Shown piece by piece: positions 1 through 11,596 of a stretch of 64,000 nucleotides of DNA. How positions within the stretch are numbered: the first letter of the stretch is position 1; every line of letters begins with the position of its first letter. Under the pieces are notes generated by a model. That model saw nothing but the letters and a program-made list of their open reading frames with translations, ran no database searches and was not told the DNA's origin. The DNA comes from Lunularia cruciata. Its lineage: Eukaryota > Streptophyta > Marchantiopsida > Lunulariales > Lunulariaceae. Location of the stretch: NCBI GenBank assembly GCA_948567375.1, contig OX419759.1:23413493-23477492 (forward strand), written 5' to 3'. Both the position numbers and the translations under genes were made by a program.

Positions 1-94
1 TTCATTCCCAGGAAAATATAGTGGCGACTATAGTATTCCCTCTTGAGAACCCAGAGAAACGAAAAAAGAATTAAAAAAATTCACGTCGGGAATC

Positions 95-288
95 GTCCTC
101 TGTCTGTTCAACCGTTTACACGTTTCTGGAGTTAAATCTCCAACAGTAAAGAGCGAGTGAGAGACAGGGACCTGAGAAGAAGCGCACACCACAGTCTGCG
201 CTGATTGATACGATGATTTACTGCCAATTGGGCTGACCACTACCGAGAGGGTAGCAGCGGCCTGAACATTTGGAAGGATTGCAGCCAT
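95..288 (-). CDS. possible first exon of a plastid-targeted protein (partial)
   Basis: On the minus strand an open frame covers 345-28. Its second ATG, at 288-286, lies in a good plant start context (ATGGC). From there the peptide begins MAAILPN and is rich in Ala, Ser and Val with no acidic residues for about 35 residues. It reaches VVCASS, which resembles a stromal processing site, and then a more charged stretch (GDLTPETCKR). A GT at about 94-93 (GTGAAT) followed by T-rich sequence could be a splice donor, so the rest of the gene would lie left of the window. I do not recognise the mature protein. The call rests on composition and start context only; the frame could be chance. Confidence 0.35.
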
Positions 289-345
289 AACTCGATTCCT
301 CCAACTGTATTCGCTGAAAGCCACCACTTTCCTTCCCCTGTCCAC

Positions 346-3328
346 CCTGCCTCAGTCCACAGCTTCCATGGACCTCTGCAGCTCTCACATCCCCATTGAC
401 CGCAAAATTACTACCTCCATCTTTCTCCGCCTATCCCCCAAATCACAACTATCGAAGCAGGATCCAGTACGAATTTGAAATTTACCCCTGCACAATTCCT
501 GCACTCTCAGACGGAGTGCAGCTTCCCGGAACGCATTAACAAATTCTTCGCCGAGCTGCTAGTAATTTGGCCAGTCCAGTCCAGTCCAAGAAACGGATGG
601 ACTCTTTGCCTCACAGGGTTTTTCCGTACAGTGTCAGTCGTTGAGTAGAGCTCATTCGGACGCAGTAGCGTTTTCCTTCCGTTGCCAAAGAGTGCGAGTT
701 CAAGAGCAGCGAAGGATGAGCCCAACAGAGAGCGACCCCATTGGCCAGGTTCCTGTGCTATCCTATCCTCACATCACATCACATCACGAACACTCCTCTC
801 ATTTCCCTGGTCATCAGACAACTCCACATCCCATCAGTCCATCTCTCCCAGCAGCAGCGACCACACTTTACTTACTTCTCCTCCATTACTTTCTCCCTTT
901 CAGCTCCTTTGGGCCTCGAAGTCCCTGGTTCCCCCTCGCTCGTCTGTGTAGCTCTTCTTTCCATCTCCGATCCACCAGATGTGAATCTCTGTCACATCCT
1001 TCTACTCCAGTCACAAAGCAGAAGGGTTTTTCTGGTATATTCTGTCTTGTTGAGCTGCGGTCTCAAACAGCTATTTTGTGGTTTTTCTAATTAAATGTTA
1101 GCTTTATAATTATAATAGTATCTGTTTATTTGAAATTTAACCTACTTTGTTCATCACCATTTGTGAGGAATTTGGAAAACTTGTAAAATTTTATGAAGTA
1201 CTTTAATATACAGTTTGCTTTTTCCATGTCTACACAAAATAAAAAATTAAGGTTTTTGACTTTCGATGACCTAGATTTTGAAGTGAGATAGTGGAAGGAA
1301 TTTGTTTTCTATACTCTTTGATTCTTGGTGATATTTTCCATTTAAAGGTTTGTGCAAAAGAAAAATTTTAAAACGTGAAATATTTTGCAATTAAATTCCA
1401 CGCTTTGTGCTTTGAAACTCGTGAACTATTCCGGCCGTAGTAGAACCTTTGCGCCTCACTTAAAATACTAAAAGAGAAGTGACAAAACTCCGAATATACA
1501 AGAACACAGCTTTCTAGTTCATAAAAGAATACCGTTTGTTTTTTATATATATACATGATGGTTGGAATATGATATTTCTTTCGATATACCATAATGACCA
1601 ACAAGCAGCGAGTGATCAAAGCACATAGCATCTATTATTACTAAAGGTGAGGTGAAGAAAGCTGTTAGTATAGCTATCAAGGGGTGACAATAACATGAGA
1701 TATCTTCCGCACAAGCAAACGAAGTTGAGATTCATTCCTCTCTTTGTCCATCTCAACAACTCCGGATAGTCTATTATCAAAAATCTACCTAGGGATAAAT
1801 TCAATAAAAAAAACATTAATATTTATAGTTTGTTATATATTTTGAATACTTTTATTGAAGACAACCGTGATATTGTTGACAAATTTGGTATAAGTTAGTA
1901 TATATAATTCTCTCTCTCTCTCTATATATATATATAATCGTTTTTTGAATACTTTTTTCAATGCAACAGATAACTAATGATACTATTGACAAATTTGGTT
2001 CTCTTTTATGTAGATTTGCCAATTCATCTAACTTTAATTGGAAAAGCAAATACCATGCCTCATAATATATCAACCGAGAAAAAAAGAATATACAAAGCAC
2101 TATGAGGTCTAAAGAGAAGAGCAAGTACATGACAAACAGAAGAAGGGTAGAAACCTCATGTAAAACTATGGCACCTATACAAAGTAAAGGAGAAGAATCA
2201 AGATAAGCTTTTGTTGATCTAAATGATACATACCAAATGTTTTGTAAATGGGAAGGAAGTGTCGTAGAGTGGGAGCTCCTACCACTATAGCATGTCTACA
2301 AAGACATAATAGGTGATACAATTTATGAGGGAGTGATTACCCATCTCCCTGGATAGCTGGCAAGTGCAACAGCAGCCCGCAAAGTCTCCAAGTATAGGGG
2401 TATGCAACAAGGTTACCTCCTTTTTCCTCTAGCCTTGGAGTTATATGAAGTGATGGACACGGCGTTTGACACATTTTTCAAGGAGTGCACAAGAGCTTAT
2501 CATGTTTGGCACCATGGGTGCCACTCTCACTCTCATACTTTTTAGTATATTTTAGACAGTGTGTATCCATTGCTCTACATAAGGAAGTGTCGGGTGCAAT
2601 CCATAGGGAGCAATCACACTAGGTTATGCTTCTTAGGATGCTCCAATTGTTTGTAGACAATACAACTTGCATAGCTCGAATATCCTATATGTTGTAGGGC
2701 AGATTTCTCATATTGACTCTATTGGTGCTTAGCCCCATTTTACCTATTTTGTCTCACCCTTGTATGGCTTGATGAGGTCTTCCCATCCTTCATGTTTTCT
2801 ACATGGTCGCCCTTTTTCAAAGACCTAATGCATGCAAGAGAATGTTGTAAAGTGATTGAAACTATTTATCTTAAATATGAGATAAACATGATAAGTGAGA
2901 CAACAAAAGCTACTTACCTTTAAGTGATCTTTATGCCTCTCAAAAGGATGCTATCAAGATGATGATGAAGATGCACAATAAGCTCTAAAGCCAAGGGTAC
3001 AAGAGTATCAAATGGTAGCCATATTGCATAATAGTCTTCCTTACTTCTTGTGGCAATATTCACTTTTTCTCTTACCAAGATAGATTTTTGTACCAATACC
3101 TATGCTTATAAGTAGCTAGCAACCACCACATCAAATAGAGTATGTTGTCCATAGATGAATATATGAGAGTCACTATATCTATTCTCACACACCAAGTAAT
3201 CTAACATTGTTGTATTTGTACTTAGGACTGTGTAAATCATAGGATCTATACCATGGTATCTTAGATGGCATCATAAACTCTAGTGTGCTTACTACTTGAA
3301 ACATATCATGAAATATGTATTTTATACA
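346..3328. other. non-coding stretch, promoter-side flank then AT-rich DNA
   Basis: The first 700 bases are less AT-rich and pyrimidine-biased and could be the 5' flank of the candidate exon to the left. Overlapping frames here (for example 641-1090) have low-complexity Ser/Pro/Leu composition and are not convincing. From about 1100 the DNA becomes AT-rich with no supported gene. A (TC)n(TA)n microsatellite lies at 1909-1937. Confidence 0.5.
1909..1937. repeat. microsatellite (TC)n(TA)n
   Basis: A run of TC dinucleotides is followed directly by a run of TA dinucleotides. Confidence 0.9.
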
Positions 3329-3978
3329 TGTTATAGGGATATCCACAAGCATATTGGTCTAGTGGATCTGAAAGATTCTAATAATGCAAGCAATTTGTAA
3401 AGATTTTAACCAAAATTATAAATAGCTATGATTATTAAAAATAAAGATGGTCTTATTTTAGAGGAGCTTGAAAGAATAAACACCATAACTTGGATTTTAA
3501 TGTATTGAATTTATATTATTTCCATATGTTTGGTTTTGAAAGGAGAATTAAGAATTCTTAGGTCCAAAAGGCCTTTTTTTAATGGATTTTCATACAATCC
3601 AAGTATAGCACGAATGAAGGAATCCTTGATTTAGTATTGAGTAAAGATAAAAACAAATGCTTATTTGGATTATTCTTATGAGTTTGGATAATATTTTTGG
3701 CTTAGTAAATTGAGTGACTATAGTAATTAATGAATTGTGGGTATAAGAATTTTATAAGTATATAAATTATGGATGAAGAGATAGTCATCATCCTTTCATT
3801 TGTAACTATATCTTTCATTGCATTCTCTAGTGAATAATACCTTGATTTTTGGAGGTATCTTGGAGTTTTAGCAATGAAAGAGTGTCATGGAGTTTAGTTC
3901 CATGCCTTCTCTATCCATTGTGCACTATCTTAATATATATTACATGTTAATCCTAAGTGAAAGATAGACCAATTCATA
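3329..3978 (+). repeat. degenerate solo LTR of the inner-gypsy family
   Basis: Plus-strand sequence aligns by eye with the LTR at 48972-49663. Landmarks occur in order: the tract before AAGCC/AGGCC, the block around GAAGGAATCCTTGA at 3632, the block TCATCATCCTTTCATTTG at 3786, and the terminal GTGAAAGATAGACC near 3957. The left edge is approximate because the first about 100 bases are heavily diverged. No target-site duplication could be confirmed and no internal region remains. Similarity is much lower than between the two LTRs of the intact copy, so this is an old insertion. Confidence 0.65.
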
Positions 3979-6361
3979 AAACATTATAGATAAAGTAAAA
4001 TATGTGATAACTAGATGAGAATTCTGGTGAAAAATATGTTATTTTGAACACTACTTGAAAACCATTGCAAGATTGTTTGAAAACAAGCTCTTTGATTCTA
4101 AAATTAACTTAAGATTTTTTATGTCAATGAAATAGATTCTCAAAGAATCATAAATAAGATTTCATAGCTTCTTTCATACAAGCAAATCATTATAGATTTA
4201 AGCTTCAACCTTGATAAGGAGATCATAATCATGCATATTTATATATTAAGACATCTCTAAGTACAACTCTAAAACTATAATTATTATAAAAACATTGGAC
4301 TACTCAAAGGTTTAGATCAATGGAAAGATATTTTGCACAAACAATTATACTCAAAAATATGCAAGAAACATTAAATTCAATTGATTATTTGTATTAGCAT
4401 GACCAATATTTTATATCTCCTATCATAAGAAGTTAATTTCACTTTTTTTCATTTTACTTCCTACATATATTACAAGAATGATTAGAATATCTATTTTTTA
4501 ACTTATATTGTTCTCTCAAAGTCTTATGATTTTGTATTAAGAATTCATGATGGTTCTTTCATGATAAAATGTATTAAATTTGAGTGTAGAATAAAAATTA
4601 TTTTGTTAAATTATACCTCAATATTCTTCCACCATTTTTTATAAATATTTTTTCAATATGTTAAGTCTTTTATCATAAAACTCCTCTATAAAATTAATTT
4701 TTAAAATTATTATAAAATTAATTGATATTTTAATTTTATTCATTTATTCATAAAATAATAATTTGTGATGATTCTTATCTATTGTGCATACAATTTAGGA
4801 CAAAAAATACTACACCTTTTTAATATCACTTTTTCATTGTGTAGCTTATAAAGCTTCCCAACATTAGGAGAAAATTTGATTTTTTAGAAAATGAATAAAG
4901 TTGGAGAATCTTCAGATTTATGATGCCTATTAGTCCTTGATGTATGCTTGCTAATAAGAGGCTATCTAGTTTGTAGTTAGAAAACCACAACAATTTAACA
5001 ATTCATTGTAAGCTATGCTAACTTATTTTGTTTTATTATAAGAGTTAATATAGTCTTTTATCACGACAATAATTGTTGAGAAATTCATTAAGGACAATCA
5101 CTTGTATATGTATATGTCTAAAAGCAACAAGTGTTGAGTTAAAAAAAGAGGATAAAAGATTGAAATAGTGAGTCTAGTTAGTTATTTGAGGACACAATGA
5201 ATATTTTTTCATTATAGAATACCATGTATTATAATTTTTAAATTAAATATATATACATAATTCAAATTTTTATATAGCTTGTCAAACTTGATCATCTAGC
5301 CAATCAAAAATCAAGTATTGCTTAGGATTCATAAATCCATCTCATTCTAAAATCTGCACCTCAAATATAGCCCTTTCTAATGAACCATTAAAAAGCATTG
5401 AGTTTGTTTCATTAGAACTCTAACTTGATAATAGAAACATTTATTTGTACTATAGAGTATTGTATCTCTAAATTTTGGGGATTTGACACTTCATGATACA
5501 CATGTAAAATGTACAATATTATTAAAATATGTACACATGTTTTCGCAATTGATATTGGTAAAATTATTTGTTTATATCACTCAATTCTAAACATTTATTA
5601 TCATAAAAAAATATGCTTCTTAATAGGCTTTAGGGTATGATCTCTTGGGGGTGTTTATTATTCTTGTTTGCAGTTAGTTAGCAGAATCTATTTTCAAGCA
5701 AATATTACTTCATCTCTATCTGAATTATAATACCTGTGTCAAAATTAGAACCCACCTTGTTTTCCATATTGAGTGTAATATTAGAGTGATGTAACATTTG
5801 AGTCCAACTTATTCTTCTTATTGAATGTTCTCCATCAATATGATATCTCTTACATAACAATAGAGATGTAGCAAGAAAAGCATAATATAAATGATCTTTC
5901 TATTATTAGCTTAAATATCTATTTGGAGATATAATCACTTATTATGTACCCTTTTTCCACCATAAAAGTCCAAGATTTGGATCAAATGTATTATCCTCAT
6001 CACCATCTTTTGTCATTACAATCAAAATATTTCATGAAAGAAGGAATTAGGTTAAAAGAACAAATATGTTTGCCTTATCACCATCTTGATCAATAGTTTT
6101 AATTTCTTGAAAGTTGTGTCTAAAGTTATTCAAAAATAATGACGTTCTTGAAAAATTCATTCTTGATGAGTTTATTCAAGGATTTCACACTCAAAATTCA
6201 AATTTTAACTTTCCATCATTTAGAATTTATGATATTCAAGGATACCTTGTTCTTCAATTTGTCTCTTATTGTAGTCTCTTGCTAGATCACTACATAAACC
6301 AATTTTCTTTTTTCTTTTCTTTCATACTTGAAAGCACTTGATTGCTTTTTACAAACACATA
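3979..6361. other. AT-rich stretch without recognised features
   Basis: Both strands are closed by frequent stops. I see no gene, LTR pair or RNA gene. The longest frame (75 codons, 6114-6341) has no recognisable composition. Confidence 0.5.
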
Positions 6362-6700
6362 ATTAAAAAGCTATATTGTCACGATAGCACCCAATTTTTT
6401 AGTTCATGGTAATATAGCACATTCCCTTCAATATAGCAAGTAATATATCTTGGTACTTTAGTTACCAAAGTCTATTGCATCCTACATATGTATCTTTATT
6501 ATTCTCTAATTCCATGTTAGTAATTGGAAATGTATATCAAACCAAAAAATTTACCATCTTATAATAGTTAGAGAAGAGTTTCATAATTCTAAAGATGAAT
6601 ATTCATTCAACTATGGAATTCCACTCAAAATACAAATTTCTTATGAAGATAATATGAAGGTTACTTATCTTAGACTAAAAGTAAAGATTTTATTTGTATG
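6362..6700. repeat. dispersed repeat R, copy 1
   Basis: It shares ordered blocks with 13180-13560, including AAAAGCTATATTGT, an ATATAGCA-TTCCCT block and the segment around CCAAAAAATTTACCATCTTA. It shares the later part with 25800-26030. There are no terminal repeats or coding content that would identify the family. Confidence 0.55.
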
Positions 6701-6789
6701 TCAATCCTCTTGCAATTGAGGTTAAAATGAACAATGGTCTCTTCCTCATAAAAATTTATCATAAAGAGATAAAAAATATTTGAAGTTGA

Positions 6790-7790
6790 ATTTCATTAGC
6801 TAATATATCTGATTTAGGTGAAGAATGATGCATATATTTGCCAAGTCAACCAACCAATATAGATCATCAAAATATGATAAAAGAGACTCTCAAGCCTTGG
6901 TACCAAAAGCAAGATATTATGAAGGCCATGTAGAAACTTATAGTGATTAATGTTCTATAAGAAGTAGCTCTTTTCATATGCTTATTCTTTCTTGGACCAC
7001 AAAGTGTATTCTGTGAAAACTGTGAAAAATTAAAAATTAAAAACAAAAATAAACATAAAATATGGCAAAAATAAAACTAAACCACTAATACCAAACTAGA
7101 CTAAGGCAAATCTCAATTTTGATTAATTTTCAAAGAAAAATGATACAAATAGCACAAAGTTTGGAAAATTTTCTAAACAACTACTATCAAAACTAGAATA
7201 GAAAACACCTCAATTTTGATCATATTTATTAAGAAAAATAAAACAACAACTATCTTCCCTAGAGCTTGGAAGATGTTCCAAACTTTTTGAGCCTAAGTTA
7301 CATGCATCCTAATGTCAATATACTTCCAACTTCCATAAGAATGTTCACCTCTGGAAATTAATCATAATATACATTTCAAACATAAAATTTAGCTCTACAA
7401 ATCTAATCAAACATAAAAATGATACTATAATTGAAAATTAACTTGATCATTTGTCATGATATTGTAGAAAATATTTGCAAATATCAAGATGCTAAGCATA
7501 TGATCTCTTGAAGCATAAGTAAATGACATAATTAGAATTGAGATGAGAGCCACTATAGATCATCCTAATTTGGAATTTAAGAGATATTATTTTCAACTAA
7601 ACTAAAAACTTTGAAGAAATCATTAATTGTAGAGGCAAAAAATGGTACATCATATCTATGCTGATAATGATTATTTATTTTTGAATAAAAACTGTACTTG
7701 TTGTAGTTGCAAGAGTATAAAAAATATAAGTTCATACAAGATTAATATATTATATAATTTCACATATAGAATGGGATAAAATAAATACAT
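6790..7790 (-). pseudogene. amino acid permease pseudogene, with exon and intron remnants
   Basis: This segment aligns collinearly with the intact permease gene at about 39050-39970. The left end matches exon 4 (around ACATATATTTGC and CCATGTAG). Next come the intron between exons 3 and 4, exon 3 (the block with CCTAGAGCTTGGAAGATGTT), the intron between exons 2 and 3 (block CTACAAATCTAATCAA), and then the distal part of exon 2 (block GATGCTAAG and the match near AAGATT). Intron sequence is kept, so this is a DNA-level duplicate and not a reverse-transcribed copy. Stops and indels are frequent and most CpG sites have become TpG or CpA, as expected of a long-silent methylated copy. Exons 1 and 5 were not found next to it. 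Confidence 0.75.
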
Positions 7791-9185
7791 TCTCCTTGAT
7801 AGTATAAATGTAAATTTTTTTGCTAATGATGAGAAATACAATTACGTGCATTTTCTCAAGGTTAATGCTCTTCAAAAGACAACCTATGAAGTTATTGATT
7901 GATTTTTTTTCTACTTTTAGATGTATTTTATGATTCATCTATTTCCTACTCACAATATGAAAGAATATATGACATCCATGCTTTGAACAAAGAAGCACTT
8001 TAACATTAACAAACACACCTTGTATGCAAATGTTTTCTGAAATATAGGTGATACATTTAGTAAAATTAAATAATTTATTAGCAAAATAAGGCAAATATTA
8101 CATTTATATTCTCTTATACAGATTTGGAAATTTATTTGTCCCCCTATTGCAATTTAGAAGAGTATGAGATACCTAATTTTCAAAGAAAGAAGGCATCATT
8201 GTCATATGAGAAATGCCTTGTTTCCTAAAAAAAAATTTGTGCATATGGATCATAGTGAAATAATGTAATATTTCCTTTAAAAAGCAAGTTGACATCATTT
8301 TGCAAAAGTGTGTTGTTGGAAAAAATTAGCATATTTTTTTAAATTAGAAATTTGGTATTTTCTTGTTATATAGAAATAATACTATATTTTTATAATATAA
8401 CAATTTAGAATTCTTCTTTATGGATTTGGTGATTCATCTATCTTCTTCTTGCAAATTGAGAAGTGAGACACTCAAGTCTCAAGGCCTAAAATCATTTCAC
8501 ATTTTTATTATCACATAGTGTGATGCAATGTTTTCAAATGTACCTAATATAGAGCACCAAAAATATTAAATTTAGTATTCTTTTGAGGTGTTTCTTGTAC
8601 CAAAATGTCAAGGATTGTATTATTTCCAATATAAATAACACAATATTTTTATGTCCTGAATATGTGTATTCTAAATGCTTCTAAACCATCAACCTAGGAT
8701 CTTATACCATTTAGCATTCTACTATTTTATGGATTCAATAATTTATCTATCTCTAATTTGCAAGCTTAAAAAATGTGTGATATATGTTTTAAAGAATAAA
8801 GTGATATCAACATCATTGGCTACCATAATTTTAAAGATATATTTGGTACAATATTAACGTAGAATATTGATTTTGATAATCTATTATGGCAATGTGATAT
8901 GGAGAATTCATCCCTCCATAAAATAGTAATTTTACACTCTCTTGCATTTGAGTCAATGTACTATGTGAAATAATAATGTGTTTCTATAAAAGAGTAATTT
9001 TACAGTTCTTTTACATAGATTTATCAGTTCATCTATCTTGTAATTGCAATTTGGAAGAGTGTGTAATATGTATATTTAAAAAAAAGAATCCTCTTCAAAA
9101 TTGCATGTATGTATGACATATCTCAACATGGAAATAATTGAAAGAAAAACCTTAAGCAATTTCAACTAAATTTTGGAATTGGGTA
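7791..9185. other. AT-rich stretch without recognised features
   Basis: No supported gene or repeat. Short phrases about a 'TTTGG(A/T)..TTCATCTAT' block recur at about 8120, 8425, 8730 and 9020, which suggests a very degenerate tandem or dispersed repeat. The spacing is about 300 bases but the match is weak. Confidence 0.35.
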
Positions 9186-9840
9186 TGTGAGTGAGCCTAT
9201 CTCTCATTCATGATGAACCTTTGATGGCCATTAGAGTAGCACACCATAGACTAAGAAGGCAAAGAACTAAACTCCATCATAGTCCTCCAAGACTCAAGAT
9301 ATTGTTCACTAGAGAACTCAATAGAAGAGATCTATGCAATGGAAGGATGATGAGTACTTCCCCACTCCCTAGTTTATATAATCGTAAAATAGTTACACAC
9401 CAAAGTTACTAACTATCATAGTAACCCTAATTACTAGGAAAAATCATAAAAATTCAAAAGTCTAAAGGAATATCCAAGTTCATGGGAATAATCCCTTAAG
9501 CATGTAATCTTATCTTGACTCAACTACTAAGTCAAGGATTCTTTCACATGGACTATCATTGGACAATATAAGACTCCAAACCAAAAAGGCTTGTATGTCC
9601 AAGTGTTCTCAACTGTTTCCTCAAAGCCAAACCCCTAGATATAATACCAAGTCAATACACCGTGCTCCCTCTTTTACCTCCCTCTAAAGTAGAGTAAACT
9701 CTATTTTGGTTATGAATAACTCTAGCTAATCATTGCTAATGTAGAATTTTGCTTTAACTCTATATTAATAATATCTCTTAACTATTTGCAGTACCAAACT
9801 AAATATTATAATAGAGCATTATGCACCAATAGGTGTTATA
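9186..9840 (-). repeat. solo LTR of the inner-gypsy family
   Basis: Read on the minus strand, this is a full-length LTR (655 bases) of the same family as 48972-49663 and 56109-56802. It starts TATAACACC at 9840 and ends ..TCACA at 9186. The flanking 4-mers are identical: GGTA at 9182-9185 and GGTA at 9841-9844. No internal element sequence adjoins it, so it is probably the product of recombination between two LTRs. A 73-codon frame inside it is not a gene. Confidence 0.85.
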
Positions 9841-9930
9841 GGTACACGTTGATAGTACATCTGAACATAGGAAGAAAAGTGAGACATAAGATTCTCACTC
9901 CTATAGATAGAGGGAACAAAAATTTAAAAG

Positions 9931-10482
9931 TAAGAGTCTTAAGACTTTTGATCTTGAGTCATACATTGTATACAAAGTATCTTGTAGAAGTCAATAGTCT
10001 AACTGTAGACTAAATTTTTATAATAGAATCATAAAAGTCTTACTTTTGTAAAGAGAATACAAAGAGTACGAGTGTAGGAGGAAAACTCTTAATTTCTATG
10101 AATAATTTATGTAATAATTAATATCAATAAAAAATAATTAAAACCTTAATAAATCCTTTATTCTTAGTTAAACTACCATAATTCAAATTTTTGTTTAATT
10201 ATTCATGTGGTAAGAGTTTAATGACTTTGGTTCTTGAGTTATACATTGTATGACAAAGTATCTTATAGAAGTCAATTGTCTAACTGTAGATAAAATATTT
10301 ATGATAGAATCTTAAAACTCTTACATTTGTAAATAGAATACCAAGAGTAGGAGTGTAGGCGGAAAAATCTTAATGTCTATGAATAATTTATGTGATAAAT
10401 AATATCTTTTTTTAACCTTAAAAAATCCTTCTTGCTCAATAAAATTACCATAATTCAATTTTTTGTTTAATTATTCATGTGG
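9931..10482. repeat. tandem duplication, two units of about 275 bases
   Basis: Unit 1 is 9931-10210 and unit 2 is 10211-10482. Both open with TAAGAGT and share the phrases ATACATTGTAT, CAAAGTATCTT and GAGTGTAGG. Both end in AATTATTCATGTGG. They differ by substitutions and short indels. No coding function is visible. Confidence 0.85.
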
Positions 10483-11596
10483 CAATAATTAGGAAATGAT
10501 GGAGTAAAGAACTAAAATACGCAATTTCAAGTGTAAATATTTTTAGAAAACACACTTAGAAGAATATTTCAATATTTTTTTATTAATTTAGAAAGTGTTG
10601 AAAGGAAATTTGTTTATATATACAATTTTTTTTGATAAAATGACCTGTATACAAAGATAATTTGTAGTTAATTTTTTTCAAAAATTCAAAGGGAATCTAT
10701 ATAAATATAATTTTTAGACGATCTTGGATAAGAATAACCTACTATAAACCCATCTCTCTTAGATAGTTTGTTATTGAACTTTGGACCTCTTTGTGAAACT
10801 AAGTTGATTTAAGAAATGCAATATAGAGAAAAGATGTAAGGCTTACTATCATAACATTTGTGTTATGTAGTAAAACTTACATGAAGAAATGATTAATTTA
10901 GTTTAATTAAATTTACTCAAATGAAATATTTTACCTCAAGCATAAATTCTCACTTTAATTATTTAGAGAATATGCAAAAAGTGTGTTTCTAACCTAAGGA
11001 ATTCAATACATTATAAGATATAAAGTAATTTTGTTTCTCTTTGTGCCATCTTGTGAATTTAGATTTATGAAAATTACAAATTTTATGGAAAGAGAAGTGG
11101 TTCATGAAGTTACTTAATTATTTTTTATGAGTAAAAGAAACATTTTTTATTTGTAGTAAATTTTCATCTTTGTAAGTTAAATATTCTTAAAAATATTATA
11201 AATAATTATTTTAACAAAAAAAATTAATATAAGAAGTTGTGTACCCCATGGACCTTGTTAGCTAGTGTTAGGTTAATTGTGCTGCATTTCCATTCATCCA
11301 TTCATAGACAGGAAAAGTTTATGGATAGACATAAAATAAGCTATTTTATGTCTATATGCATCAATCAATCATAGAATCCCATCTCTAACTTCACTTCTAA
11401 GTCAACACTCCAAAGAATGCTAGATCAATTCTAAGATTAATGAAAAGTTAGATCAATGAAAAACTAGTTGATCAAAGAACCCATTAGCTTGTAGATTTAG
11501 TGTTATCCAGAGTTTAAGTGTCAATAGGACTAATCTCTAGAGGATTATCCTTACTATTGACTTGGATTCCTAGAGTTTCATTGCATTGAGAGCTGT
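10483..11596. other. AT-rich stretch, no gene seen
   Basis: No open frame of note. It contains a short perfect hairpin at 11326-11354. Confidence 0.5.
11326..11354. repeat. 13-base perfect inverted repeat
   Basis: The arms TAGACATAAAATA and TATTTTATGTCTA are separated by three bases. There is no flanking T-run or gene that would make it a terminator. Confidence 0.8.

Noticed and set aside
641-1090. Overlapping plus-strand frames of 117-149 codons
   Set aside because: Low-complexity Ser/Pro/His/Leu peptides in all three frames at once, from a pyrimidine-rich flank; no domain or splice context.
2370-2550. Plus-strand phrase YRGMQQGYLLFPLALELYE resembling a LINE reverse transcriptase block
   Set aside because: Only one short block fits; no neighbouring RT motifs or endonuclease seen, so chance is likely.
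11326-11354. Hairpin as an intrinsic terminator or microRNA precursor
   Set aside because: Too short for a plant microRNA precursor (13-base arms) and no transcript context.
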